From Ulvibacter sp. MAR_2010_11 (lineage in GTDB: Bacteria; Bacteroidota; Bacteroidia; Flavobacteriales; Flavobacteriaceae): a DNA stretch of 64,000 bases. Positions 8,658 to 17,862 of this stretch are shown here, piece by piece. Numbering within the stretch: position 1 is the stretch's first letter; every line of letters starts with the position of its first letter. Made by a program: the position numbers and the translations under genes. The stretch covers positions 615,501 to 679,500 of the forward strand of contig NZ_PHTY01000001.1 of the NCBI RefSeq assembly GCF_002813135.1, read 5' to 3'. A model generated the notes under the pieces. The model worked only from the letters and a program-made list of their open reading frames with translations. It did no database searches and had not been told where the DNA came from.

Positions 8658-9929
8658 ATGGAAAACATACAAGCAGTAAAACAACGATTTGGAATTATAG
8701 GGAACGACCCCAAACTCAATCGTGCGGTAGAAAAAGCCATTCAGGTGGCTCCTACCGATATTAGTGTGTTAGTGACAGGTGAAAGTGGTGTGGGAAAGGA
8801 AAGTATTCCTAAGATAATCCATTCGCTTTCACATAGAAAACACGGGAAATACATTGCTGTAAACTGTGGTGCTATTCCCGAAGGAACCATAGACAGTGAG
8901 CTTTTCGGGCACGAGAAAGGATCTTTTACAGGAGCTACCGCAACCCGAAGCGGTTATTTTGAAGTCGCAGACGGCGGCACAATTTTCCTGGATGAGGTTG
9001 GGGAATTACCGCTACCAACCCAGGTGCGATTATTACGGGTACTCGAAAATGGTGAATTCTTAAAAGTAGGTTCTTCAAAATCTCAAAAAACCGATGTGCG
9101 TATTGTGGCTGCCACCAATGTAAATATGAACGATGCCATCGACAAAGGTAGGTTTCGGGAAGATTTGTACTATCGTTTGAGTACCGTCGAAATCAACTTA
9201 CCACCTTTGCGCAAACGAAGTGAGGACATTCACCTGCTGTTTCGGAAATTTTCGGCTGATTTTGCACAGAAATACAAGATGCCAACCATTAAGTTGGACG
9301 ATGATGCCGTAAGCCTCTTGTTGCAATACCGCTGGGGCGGAAATATTCGTCAGTTGCGAAACGTAGCAGAGCAAATCTCGGTATTGGAACAAAATCGAAA
9401 TATCTCACATGCTACCCTAAAACATTATTTACCCGATGTTGGCAGTAACCTTCCCGCTGTAATCAATGCCAAGAAATCGCAGGGAGATTTTAGCAGTGAA
9501 CGTGAAATTTTGTACAAGGTATTATTCGATATGCAACGCGATGTAAACGATCTTAAAAAGCTCACATTGGAGTTGATGAAAACCGGAAATACGGCCAAAG
9601 TAAAGGAAGAACAATCGTCTTTGATCAATAAAATTTATTCGGAAGAAAACGATAACCAAGAGGAAATGCTGTCTGAAATGGAAGAAGCGCAGGATGCACA
9701 GGATGTGGAGGTTTTGGGACTTTCCGAAAATAATCAGGAAGTTAAAAAAGGGAATTACGATTTTGCTGAAGAAATTCAGGAAGAAGAAAATCTGTCGCTT
9801 CAGGAAAAAGAACTGGAACTCATAAAAAAGTCCCTTGAAAAATACCATGGAAAACGAAAAGATGCAGCAGATGAGCTGGGTATTTCGGAAAGAACACTGT
9901 ATCGAAAAATTAAACAATACAACCTCTAA
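8658..9929 (+). CDS. Sigma-54-dependent transcriptional activator without a sensor domain
   Basis: 423 residues. The AAA+ domain begins almost at the N-terminus: Walker A GESGVGKE at residues 41-48, the sigma-54-contact loop GSFTGA at 88-93 (canonical GAFTGA), and Walker B IFLDE at 109-113. After the ATPase come about 130 residues of acidic, Gln/Glu-rich linker (DNQEEMLSEMEEAQDAQD and beyond). The protein ends in a Fis-type helix-turn-helix, AADELGISERTLYRKIKQYN. No receiver, GAF or PAS domain precedes the ATPase, so control must come through expression level, the linker or a partner protein. Sitting between miaB and lptE, it is probably a conserved flavobacterial regulator. A sigma-54-like site is seen before groES in this window. 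Confidence 0.92.
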   Translation: MENIQAVKQRFGIIGNDPKLNRAVEKAIQVAPTDISVLVTGESGVGKESIPKIIHSLSHRKHGKYIAVNCGAIPEGTIDSELFGHEKGSFTGATATRSGYFEVADGGTIFLDEVGELPLPTQVRLLRVLENGEFLKVGSSKSQKTDVRIVAATNVNMNDAIDKGRFREDLYYRLSTVEINLPPLRKRSEDIHLLFRKFSADFAQKYKMPTIKLDDDAVSLLLQYRWGGNIRQLRNVAEQISVLEQNRNISHATLKHYLPDVGSNLPAVINAKKSQGDFSSEREILYKVLFDMQRDVNDLKKLTLELMKTGNTAKVKEEQSSLINKIYSEENDNQEEMLSEMEEAQDAQDVEVLGLSENNQEVKKGNYDFAEEIQEEENLSLQEKELELIKKSLEKYHGKRKDAADELGISERTLYRKIKQYNL

Positions 9930-10441
9930 TGCGCCACCTAAAAATTAGTTTCATTCTGCTTTTTGCATGTGCCTTGTTGGCGGGTTGTAAATTTTATTCA
10001 CTTACGGGAGCCGATATCGATTATTCGAAAACAAAGACCTTCCAGGTAAATTATTTCCAAAACAATGCGCCTATTGTAGAACCGGGTATTGCAAGAGATT
10101 TTACGCAAAAATTACAGGATTTATTATTAAATCAGACCAGTTTGGATCTGGTAAATGCCAATGGTAATCTGGTCTACGAAGGTGAAATCACCGAATACTA
10201 CATCGCGCCAATTACAGCAACTTCGCAGAGTACGGCAGCGCAAAACCGTCTTACGATTTCGATAAATGTGCGCTTTTTCAATACCCAGAACGAAGAGAAA
10301 GATTTCGAACAGCGTTTTTCGTTTTACTTCGATTATCCGGGAGGAACACAACTTACCGGCTCGAGATTGGACGATGCGGTAAATGTTATTTTTGAACGTA
10401 TTACACAGGATATTTTTAATAAATCGCTGGCAAACTGGTAA
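9929..10441 (+). CDS. lptE: LptE-family LPS-assembly lipoprotein
   Basis: 170 residues, overlapping the preceding stop by one base (TAATG). The signal peptide ends in the lipobox LLAGC with Cys20, followed directly by KFYSLTGADIDYSKTKTFQV, which is the typical start of Bacteroidota LptE. The remaining alpha/beta body (NANGNLVYEGEITEYYI; RLTISINVRFFNT) fits the family. LptE plugs the LptD barrel in the outer membrane and helps insert lipopolysaccharide. No lptD is in this window. Family members in this phylum are often labelled only as LptE family protein. Confidence 0.88.
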   Translation: MRHLKISFILLFACALLAGCKFYSLTGADIDYSKTKTFQVNYFQNNAPIVEPGIARDFTQKLQDLLLNQTSLDLVNANGNLVYEGEITEYYIAPITATSQSTAAQNRLTISINVRFFNTQNEEKDFEQRFSFYFDYPGGTQLTGSRLDDAVNVIFERITQDIFNKSLANW

Positions 10442-10444
10442 CAA

Positions 10445-11332
10445 TTGGACAAAGCAACCTACATACAACTACTGGCAAATCCACAGACAATTAGCAAGGA
10501 AAATCTTTCTCAATTGTCGACTGTGATTGAAAAGTATCCGTATTTTCAAAGCGCGAGAGCGCTCCAGTTAAAGGGTTTGAAAAATGAAAATAGTTTTTTG
10601 TACAACGACGCCTTAAAAGTAACTGCAGCCTATACTACCGATCGTGACATTTTGTTCGATTACATTACTTCCAAGCACTTTGTTCAGAATGAAATAGCGC
10701 AGGTAATTCAGCAACACGATGCGTCGGTGTTGGAAATGGAAGTTGTTGCCGAAAGTGTTTCCGAAGCCATAAGTTTGGAACTCGACAAGCAGATGAAGGT
10801 GGAATTGAAAAAGGCGGATGCCATATTTAACCCCGAATTGTTTCAGCGTAAGTTGGAATCAATAAAAGAAATTGTTCCGCTTCCCCAACCGGAATCTGAA
10901 CCCACTGCGCTTCCTGCTTCCGAAGTATCGTTGGAAATGGACAAGCCCCTGGAGTTTACCAAAGACGATACACATTCCTTCGGGGAATGGTTAAAACTAA
11001 CAACCGCAGCTCCCATACAGCGCACTGAGGAAAGTGAACAAGTAAGTCTGCAGGAGAAAAAGTTTCAATTAATTGAAAAATTTATTCAGCAAAAGCCGAA
11101 AATGAAACCTGTAGAAATTTCTTCGGCAAATAAAGATCTTGCCGAACCCTTCACACAATCGTCGGATGCCTTAATGACAGAGACTTTGGCGAAGGTGTAT
11201 GTGCAGCAAAAAAACTATACTAAAGCCATTCAAGCTTATAAAATATTAATTTTGAAATATCCCGAAAAAAGTGGTTACTTTGCAGACCAAATTCGGGCAG
11301 TAAAAAATTTGATAAATACAGAAGAACAATGA
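10445..11332 (+). CDS. TPR-containing protein of unknown function, TTG start
   Basis: 295 residues. The only start compatible with the N-terminus is TTG at 10445, three bases after the lptE stop; the next ATG would remove a conserved-looking opening (DKATYIQLLANPQTISKENL). The N-terminal half has helical repeats (YPYFQSARALQLKGLKNENS), the centre is a low-complexity Pro/Glu linker around residues 140-180, and the C-terminus has one clear TPR (ETLAKVYVQQKNYTKAIQAYKILILKYP). No signal peptide, so presumably cytoplasmic. Conserved in my recollection between lptE and secG in Flavobacteriia; its role is unknown. Its stop overlaps the secG start by four bases. Confidence 0.8.
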   Translation: MDKATYIQLLANPQTISKENLSQLSTVIEKYPYFQSARALQLKGLKNENSFLYNDALKVTAAYTTDRDILFDYITSKHFVQNEIAQVIQQHDASVLEMEVVAESVSEAISLELDKQMKVELKKADAIFNPELFQRKLESIKEIVPLPQPESEPTALPASEVSLEMDKPLEFTKDDTHSFGEWLKLTTAAPIQRTEESEQVSLQEKKFQLIEKFIQQKPKMKPVEISSANKDLAEPFTQSSDALMTETLAKVYVQQKNYTKAIQAYKILILKYPEKSGYFADQIRAVKNLINTEEQ

Positions 11333-11682
11333 GTACGTTTACAATATTTTTGATTTTAATTATTTTCGTAGCCTTCTTGCTAGTAGTGGTTGTAATGGTT
11401 CAAAACCCAAAAGGAGGCGGATTGTCATCTTCTTTCGGAGGTGGTGGAACTCAGCAATTGGGTGGCGTTAAAAAAACAACCGATTTCCTGGACAAAAGTA
11501 CCTGGACGTTGGCAACCTTATTATTGGCATTGATATTATTGTCGAACATTCCAATAATGGAAGGAATGGAGGCAAACGATACTTTCGATGAGAATCTTAT
11601 TGAAAATGCCACAACACCTCCTGTTAATACAACAACAGACACTTCTACCGACGGTACAACTACCGACGGAGATAACAACTAA
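11329..11682 (+). CDS. secG: SecG, protein translocase subunit
   Basis: 117 residues. Two membrane helices are visible (TIFLILIIFVAFLLVVVVMV near residues 4-23 and TWTLATLLLALILLSNI near 58-74), linked by the family signature QNPKGGGLSSSFGGGGTQQLGG. The C-terminal tail is Thr/Asp-rich and probably disordered. SecG stimulates SecYEG-dependent export. The ATGA overlap with the TPR gene indicates coupling, and a strong terminator follows at 11704. Confidence 0.93.
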   Translation: MSTFTIFLILIIFVAFLLVVVVMVQNPKGGGLSSSFGGGGTQQLGGVKKTTDFLDKSTWTLATLLLALILLSNIPIMEGMEANDTFDENLIENATTPPVNTTTDTSTDGTTTDGDNN

Positions 11683-11703
11683 AATTTTTGTTATATAAAT
11701 TAC

Positions 11704-11736
11704 AAATGCCGGCTTCTGACAAGCTGGCATTTTTTG
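11704..11736 (+). terminator. Intrinsic terminator after secG
   Basis: A stem AAATGCCGGCTT with its partner AAGCTGGCATTT (one G-T pair) around a CTGAC loop is followed by a T-run. It ends the miaB-secG run before the groES promoter region. Confidence 0.85.
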
Positions 11737-11761
11737 TTTAAATGTGTCAGTTTTTAGGCAC

Positions 11762-11776
11762 TGGCACAGTTTCTGT
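11762..11776 (+). promoter_or_regulatory. Possible sigma-54-like promoter of groES
   Basis: TGGCAC at 11762-11767 matches the -24 box exactly; after five bases comes CTGT where TTGC would be expected at -12. The GG is perfect, the -12 GC is GT. It lies 57 bases before the groES ATG. No CIRCE inverted repeat is seen here. Suggestive only. Confidence 0.35.
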
Positions 11777-11832
11777 CTATTAGACTCCCGAAGCATTAAT
11801 TATAAAATTAACAACTAAAAATTATATTGAAA

Positions 11833-12108
11833 ATGGCGTTAAAAATTCAACCACTTTCAGACAGAGTTTTGGTACAGCCTCAAGAGGCAGAAACCAAAAC
11901 CGCATCCGGACTCTTTATCCCGGATTCTGCTAAGGAAAAACCACAACAAGGAAAAGTTGTTGCCGTAGGAAAAGGCAAAGAAGATCACAAAATGACCGTA
12001 AAGGTGGGTGATATTGTTTTGTACGGAAAATACTCCGGAAGTGAATTAAAGTTTGATGGTAAGGATTACCTCATCATGCGAGAGGATGATATTCTTGCGA
12101 TAATATAA
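11833..12108 (+). CDS. groES: Co-chaperonin GroES
   Basis: I take the ATG at 11833 ([16 protein letters not shown]) instead of an in-frame TTG six bases earlier; the ATG start is the family norm. About 91 residues, a normal length. The mobile loop region ([20 protein letters not shown]) and the roof segment [11 protein letters not shown] are clear. GroES caps the GroEL cage during ATP-driven folding. It has its own upstream region (terminator at 11704, possible sigma-54-like site at 11762). Unusually, groEL does not follow directly: an unrelated gene intervenes. Confidence 0.97.
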   Translation: MALKIQPLSDRVLVQPQEAETKTASGLFIPDSAKEKPQQGKVVAVGKGKEDHKMTVKVGDIVLYGKYSGSELKFDGKDYLIMREDDILAII

Positions 12109-12110
12109 CT

Positions 12111-12145
12111 GCTTTAAGCAATACGCTATAGGCTTTAAGCTATGA
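12111..12145. repeat. Heptamer-phased array, left flank of the four-helix-bundle gene
   Basis: GC recurs at 12111, 12118, 12125, 12132 and 12139, exactly every 7 bases (units GCTTTAA, GCAATAC, GCTATAG, GCTTTAA, GCTATGA). The array starts three bases after the groES stop and its last unit contains the ATG of the next gene at 12142, so the array forms that gene's whole leader. Confidence 0.88.
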
Positions 12146-12492
12146 GAGATTTTAAAAAATATGATGTGTGGAGGTTAAGTCACCAACTTACATTAGATAT
12201 TTATAAATTTTCTACTAATTTCCCGAATAGCGAATTATATGGACTTTCTGCTCAAATTAGAAGAGCAGCCTTTTCAATTCCAACAAACATAAGTGAAGGT
12301 TGTGGCAGAGATTCCGATTCCGAATTCAACAGATTTTTAACAATAGCTTTAGGCTCAGCTTCAGAGACAGAATATCTAATTCTACTTTCAAAGGATTTAA
12401 ATTATATTGATACTTCTGTATCTGAAAAATTGCATAGCGATATCAATACTATTAAAATGAAAATATACTCATTAAAACAAAAACTAAATTAA
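12142..12492 (+). CDS. Four-helix-bundle protein (S23/IVP family) inserted between groES and groEL
   Basis: 116 residues with the whole-family signature: [57 protein letters not shown] and [18 protein letters not shown]. Members of this family are encoded in intervening sequences of 23S rRNA genes, as free-standing genes in many Bacteroidota, and as the Avd accessory factor of diversity-generating retroelements; they form oligomers that bind nucleic acid. Cellular function of the free-standing form is unknown. Here it splits groES from groEL, is flanked by heptamer arrays in opposite orientation, and is visibly more A/T-rich than the chaperonin genes. That composition suggests it was acquired. 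Because the arrays sit where the groEL leader should be, insertion may affect chaperonin balance. Confidence 0.9.
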   Translation: MRDFKKYDVWRLSHQLTLDIYKFSTNFPNSELYGLSAQIRRAAFSIPTNISEGCGRDSDSEFNRFLTIALGSASETEYLILLSKDLNYIDTSVSEKLHSDINTIKMKIYSLKQKLN

Positions 12493-12496
12493 CTCT

Positions 12497-14163
<1,667 letters not shown>

Positions 14164-14208
14164 GCTGTAAAGCTTTAAAATACGTTTGAGTAACTTCTTA
14201 CTCAAGCC

Positions 14209-14241
14209 TCAAGCCTCGACATTTTGTTGAGGCTTTTTTTT
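14209..14241 (+). terminator. Intrinsic terminator after groEL
   Basis: GCCTC at 14213-14217 pairs with GAGGC at 14229-14233 (extended by the flanking AA/TT), followed by eight T. The preceding AAGCCTC is itself duplicated with a 7-bp offset. Confidence 0.75.
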
Positions 14242-14243
14242 CT

Positions 14244-14388
14244 CCCCTCCTTATCAAGGAGGGGACTAAGGGGTGGTTAAAAAAGCCACTATCCTAAAAA
14301 AATGCAGCTATGGATAAAAGAGATTTCCTATTTAACGAGATCTTAATTTCCCCTCCTTATCAAGGAGGGGACTTAGGGGTGGTTAAAA
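14244..14388. repeat. Pair of 37-bp hairpin repeats
   Basis: Two near-identical direct copies, at 14244-14280 and 14350-14386, each begin with the perfect 9-bp hairpin CCCCTCCTT-ATC-AAGGAGGGG and continue into GGGGTGGTTAAAA. They differ by one base (CTAAGG against CTTAGG). Similar units are scattered through flavobacterial intergenic DNA to my knowledge. The 69 bases between the copies show no feature I can name. Confidence 0.8.
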
Positions 14389-14424
14389 ACCTGCCTTTAT
14401 TTGGATTACTCCAACTACAAAATA

Positions 14425-14664
14425 ATGATGAAAGATTACGAGCGACAAGAGATTATCCACAAGGAGTATTTGGGAAATTATTTTATTCACAATGTGGACT
14501 ATGACGCTATGAGGAGCGGGCAATTTGGCTTCCGGGATGAAAAACTCTTAAAAAATATTATTCAAAGTATGCATGGAGCCTTTCAGTTGAAACTGAATGC
14601 CACCAAAAAAGGAATAGAAAGTTGTGATTCGTTACTTGCAGTACTTACAATGGCTATCGATTAA
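14425..14664 (+). CDS. Small hypothetical protein
   Basis: About 79 residues from the first ATG (14425; 14428 is equally possible; a TTG at 14401 lies inside repeat-adjacent sequence). The product MMKDYERQEIIHKEYLGNYF and onward is hydrophilic, has no signal peptide, membrane helix or motif I recognise, and ends NATKKGIESCDSLLAVLTMAID. Codon choice looks like that of neighbouring genes, which favours a real gene or the remnant of one. It lies just after the second hairpin repeat and converges with the small membrane-protein gene at 14679. Confidence 0.45.
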   Translation: MMKDYERQEIIHKEYLGNYFIHNVDYDAMRSGQFGFRDEKLLKNIIQSMHGAFQLKLNATKKGIESCDSLLAVLTMAID

Positions 14665-14678
14665 GATTGGCGTCTCAC

Positions 14679-14891
14679 CTATTCTCTTTTCTTTCCAAAA
14701 AGTCGGTATAATGACAAAGCAATTAATGTAATTAGTACCGGATAAATTACAAACAGGTCTACACGCAACACTGCTTCTCCACCTTCAGGCAGCGAGGCTT
14801 CCCATTGTCTTTCATAGTATCCCCAGATTATTGAAGCGACAATAGCGAATACCGTGATAGCGTATAACAAAAACGATTTAATATTTTTCAT
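14679..14891 (-). CDS. Small two-helix membrane protein
   Basis: 70 residues from the ATG at 14891 (MKNIKSFLLYAITVFAIVAS); the frame is open 14 codons further but that part would cross a terminator hairpin. Two hydrophobic helices (SFLLYAITVFAIVASIIWGY and VDLFVIYPVLITLIALSLY) flank a short loop ERQWEASLPEGGEAV; the tail is basic (RLFGKKRE). Function unknown. The terminator of the upstream microprotein gene lies in its leader, so it needs its own promoter or read-through. Confidence 0.65.
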   Translation of the reverse strand: MKNIKSFLLYAITVFAIVASIIWGYYERQWEASLPEGGEAVLRVDLFVIYPVLITLIALSLYRLFGKKRE

Positions 14892-14904
14892 AGGTATAAA
14901 AATA

Positions 14905-14933
14905 CAAAAAGCCACCTTTTTTAGGGGTGGCAA
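14905..14933 (-). terminator. Terminator of the Lys/Ala/Pro microprotein gene
   Basis: On the minus strand GCCACC (14931-14926) and GGTGGC (14916-14911) form a 6-bp GC-rich stem followed by TTTTTGTATTTTT. It lies 45 bases after the stop of the gene at 14978-15058. Confidence 0.8.
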
Positions 14934-14977
14934 TACTTTTTTTTAAATTGGGTTTAACTGAATAAACCATCCGCGAA

Positions 14978-15058
14978 TTACTTCTTCTTTGCAGGAGCTT
15001 TCGCAGGAGCCTTTTTAGCCGGTGCTTTTTTAGCAGGAGCTTTTTTAGGTGTTGCCAT
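14978..15058 (-). CDS. 26-residue Lys/Ala/Pro histone-H1-like microprotein
   Basis: A complete frame from the ATG at 15058 to TAA at 14978 encodes 26 residues: MATPKKAPA, then KKAPA units, ending APAKKK. The sequence is a repeat of KKAPA/AKKAP, the same motif that forms the C-terminal tails of histone-H1-like and HU-like proteins and resembles the tail of TopA in this window. Such a peptide would be strongly positive and likely to bind nucleic acid. It has a dedicated terminator at 14905-14933, which argues for genuine expression. It is below the length normally annotated. It could also be a decayed remnant of a longer H1-like gene. Confidence 0.7.
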   Translation of the reverse strand: MATPKKAPAKKAPAKKAPAKAPAKKK

Positions 15059-15191
15059 AGTTATAAGATTTAAAGATTTAGATAAATGTACATCACATTT
15101 CAATTCGCCGCTTTTTTTTTGGCGAATATTTAACTAAGATATGAACCGAATTATGAACAATATTTTTACCCAATTCTATTGCAAAACCTTT

Positions 15192-15557
15192 CTAATTTTC
15201 GTGCTTATTGTGGTCATCAATAACACCCTCATCCCTGTATCTACAGCAATCGTGTACACTGTTATAGGCTTCTTCCGAAGCTTTTATCTCTTCGGTGTCA
15301 TGACCAACATTGGCAATACTGGTTTTGATGGTTGTCAAATTAGTTTTGCGCTCATCAAAAATAAGTTTTAACTCATGGGTGTCGACATTCCATACTGCCG
15401 ATTTTACACCTTTGGTATTGAGTGCCGCTCTTTCAATTCGTTGCTTACACATTCCACAAATTCCATCAACTTCAAAAGAAGCTTTTGCATTTTTGTCTTG
15501 TGCATACGTAATGGCAGTTGTAAGTAATACTGCTAAAATAATAAGTCCTTTTTTCAT
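15192..15557 (-). CDS. Exported HMA-domain metal-binding protein with GHDT...CC tail
   Basis: 121 residues with a cleavable signal peptide (to about residue 20, TYAQ). An HMA fold follows with the metal-binding CxxC at Cys34 and Cys37 (DGICGMCKQRIERA). The tail carries GHDT at 85-88 and CC at 104-105, then a His-rich end (DDHNKHEN). The same tail, with identical spacing, is present in the protein at 22127-22759. Presumably a periplasmic copper (or zinc) carrier. It is the last gene of the metal cluster, six bases after the TonB receptor gene. Confidence 0.85.
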   Translation of the reverse strand: MKKGLIILAVLLTTAITYAQDKNAKASFEVDGICGMCKQRIERAALNTKGVKSAVWNVDTHELKLIFDERKTNLTTIKTSIANVGHDTEEIKASEEAYNSVHDCCRYRDEGVIDDHNKHEN

Positions 15558-15563
15558 ATATAA

Positions 15564-17849
15564 TTAATTTAATCTAAAACGTAAACCTGCGTAATACATA
15601 CTCCCAAAAATTGGGCCGTACACAAAGGTAGTATCAAAATTTGGTCCAAACGGATCCTGACTCGCAATAATAGGGTTGTTCTGTCTTACATCCGTAATGT
15701 TTTCTCCTCCGAAATATAATTCAAAATTATGAGACAACACATTGGTGATTTGTGCATTGAGCGTGCCAACTGTTGGGGAATATTCGGGTAATTGGTAGGG
15801 AACAGGGTTATCGCTTGTTTTTGAAAATCGTTGTTCTCCGAGCCAATTATAAGTCATGTCGAATTTCCACTGCGAGCCGTTGGGCTGAATTTCAGTTTCA
15901 TAAAAAACATTGGCAAAAATACGATGGCTGGGCGTTAACGGCTTTTCCAATCTGCCCGATCTATAATCGGTTTGAATGTCGTAAAACTTATAGGCTGTTC
16001 GAAGATCTAACCGATCCAAAACATTGATATTGAACTCAACCTGAAAACTATTGGCAAAACTTTCTCCCGCTAAATTATAGAAGCGAACCTGAGTTCTGTC
16101 TTCCCTATCTACCACCACCTGATTTTGAAAATCGGTTCTGTAAAAATCGAAAGTGATATCTGCCTTTCTTTCAAATAAATTAAACCCTTGTAAAAATGAA
16201 ACTCCGTAATTCCAAGCTATTTCAGGATCTAACCCGTAAATACTTCCACCGGTACTTAAAATAGAAATGGTTCGGGCTGTAGAGAACATCGACTGATTTT
16301 CAGAAAAAATATTGGCACTACGCTTTCCTCTTCCAATCGAACCCCGTAATGCCGACTTACCCCAAGGCGTAAAACGCGCATGTAGTCGTGGCGTTAAGAA
16401 TGTGCCAAGCAAATTGTGGTGGTCTAGCCGTACTCCGGCAGTAAGATTTAGATTCCCAAGATTATCGTAGGTGTATTCAAAAAATCCTCCCACCGAATTC
16501 TCTTCCCGGGAATATTCGGTACCGTTTACCCACTCAATATAGTCATCGTGAGTATAACCTACTCCTGTTTTAACTTTATGACGCGAATCACTGATAATGG
16601 AGTTGTAAACAACGTTCGAATACAAACTTCGATGTGTAATATCATAGGTTTTTAATCCGAAATACGATTCCTGCACATGATTGCTGAATGCAACTTGCAA
16701 ACCGGCTGTTTGATAAGGAATTTCGGGATTTACATAGCCCAATTTGGCCGAAATGTCATACCGCTCTGTCTTAGTTTCACTTATCCACAGATCCTCGACT
16801 GCCCGTCCCGAAATTTTTCCGTCATCAACTCCATGTCCACCGGTATTTCCACCATCATCCTCCAGAATATGACCAAGCTGTCCCGTTTCCTTTTCATCAT
16901 TTAAGTACCTGAAATTAAGAAAACTTACAAATCCTTTTTCGAGGTTGGTGTACTGCCATCGGTTCATCACATTAATCTGTTGTGCCATGGGCATGTCTAA
17001 AAAACCATCGTTGTTTTCATCGTGTTTCCCGTCATTATTATTGCCATGCAAATACAATCCGGTGCTCCATTTATCACTCACTTTTGTATTGAGGTGGGTG
17101 TTAATTTCGAAACGTTCGTTGGTTGCACCGTAGAGGTTTACAAACAACTTATCGTCGGTGGTGGGTTTTTGCAATTCGGCATTAATTTGCCCCGCGATAC
17201 TTTCAAAACCGTTGGTGACACTTCCGGCGCCCTTTGTAATTTGAATACTTTCTACCCAGGTTCCCGGAATAAAACTGAGTCCGTAAGTTTGGGCCGCGCC
17301 TCGAATGGAAGGGATATTTTCGGTAGCAATTAAAATATACGGACTCGTAAGTCCTAACATCTTAATTTGTCGCGCCCCTGAAACTGCGTCTGCAAAATTC
17401 ACATCGATAGACGGATTGGTTTCGAAACTTTCAGAAAGATTGCAACAGGCAGCTTTCAGTAATTCATCGCTGCTAACATTGGTTACATTTTCGGCAGTGA
17501 GATACGATAGTGAACTCGATTTCCGGCGATTTCGAATCGTAACTTCATCAAGGCTATTATTAGAATGCAACACATGACGAATAGGCTTGGGTGTTTTCAC
17601 CGTCAATGTATCAGTCTTATATCCTACATAACTAATCACCAATTTGGTATGTTCGGCATTATAAGGAATGGTAAAATTCCCGTCAATTTCGGTAATGGTT
17701 CCTATGGAAGTGTCCAGCCAATATACGTTTGCTCCCGGAATTCCAATGCTTTCATTCTTTTCGTTTACCTCCAGAATAACACCGGTTAATTGTTCTTGTG
17801 AGAACAGTATTGTTGGAAGAGATAGCAATAAGAATATAATATATTTCAT
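15564..17849 (-). CDS. TonB-dependent outer-membrane receptor of the metal cluster
   Basis: I start at the ATG at 17849 (MKYIIFLLLSLPTILFSQEQ), which gives a clean signal peptide; the longer frame would overlap the ATPase gene. About 761 residues. Domains in order: carboxypeptidase-regulatory-like domain (LTGVILEVNEKN to SYVGYKTDTL, about 20-85), a possible TonB box (DEVTIRNRR, about 101-109), plug (about 115-235), then a 22-strand-type barrel ending YYAGLRFRLN. The plug contains an unusual CysCys pair at 135-136 (AACCNLSESFETNPS). Receptors of this type import scarce ligands using TonB energy. Its place between a Cu-ATPase and an HMA protein suggests a metal or metal-chelate substrate; direction of flow is not determined by sequence. 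Confidence 0.88.
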   Translation of the reverse strand: MKYIIFLLLSLPTILFSQEQLTGVILEVNEKNESIGIPGANVYWLDTSIGTITEIDGNFTIPYNAEHTKLVISYVGYKTDTLTVKTPKPIRHVLHSNNSLDEVTIRNRRKSSSLSYLTAENVTNVSSDELLKAACCNLSESFETNPSIDVNFADAVSGARQIKMLGLTSPYILIATENIPSIRGAAQTYGLSFIPGTWVESIQITKGAGSVTNGFESIAGQINAELQKPTTDDKLFVNLYGATNERFEINTHLNTKVSDKWSTGLYLHGNNNDGKHDENNDGFLDMPMAQQINVMNRWQYTNLEKGFVSFLNFRYLNDEKETGQLGHILEDDGGNTGGHGVDDGKISGRAVEDLWISETKTERYDISAKLGYVNPEIPYQTAGLQVAFSNHVQESYFGLKTYDITHRSLYSNVVYNSIISDSRHKVKTGVGYTHDDYIEWVNGTEYSREENSVGGFFEYTYDNLGNLNLTAGVRLDHHNLLGTFLTPRLHARFTPWGKSALRGSIGRGKRSANIFSENQSMFSTARTISILSTGGSIYGLDPEIAWNYGVSFLQGFNLFERKADITFDFYRTDFQNQVVVDREDRTQVRFYNLAGESFANSFQVEFNINVLDRLDLRTAYKFYDIQTDYRSGRLEKPLTPSHRIFANVFYETEIQPNGSQWKFDMTYNWLGEQRFSKTSDNPVPYQLPEYSPTVGTLNAQITNVLSHNFELYFGGENITDVRQNNPIIASQDPFGPNFDTTFVYGPIFGSMYYAGLRFRLN

Positions 17850-17862
17850 TTTTATTTTTTTA

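Noticed and set aside
11740-11832. CIRCE operator (HrcA site) before groES
   Set aside because: The TTAGCACTC-N9-GAGTGCTAA pattern is not present; TTAGACTC at 11780 has no partner.
12142-12492. Avd gene of a diversity-generating retroelement
   Set aside because: Same fold family, but no reverse transcriptase, template repeat or variable repeat lies in the window.
14310-14504. Plus-strand frame of 64 codons over the second hairpin repeat
   Set aside because: It is made largely of the repeat itself (SPPYQGGDLGVV) and overlaps the better supported frame at 14425-14664; treated as repeat-derived.
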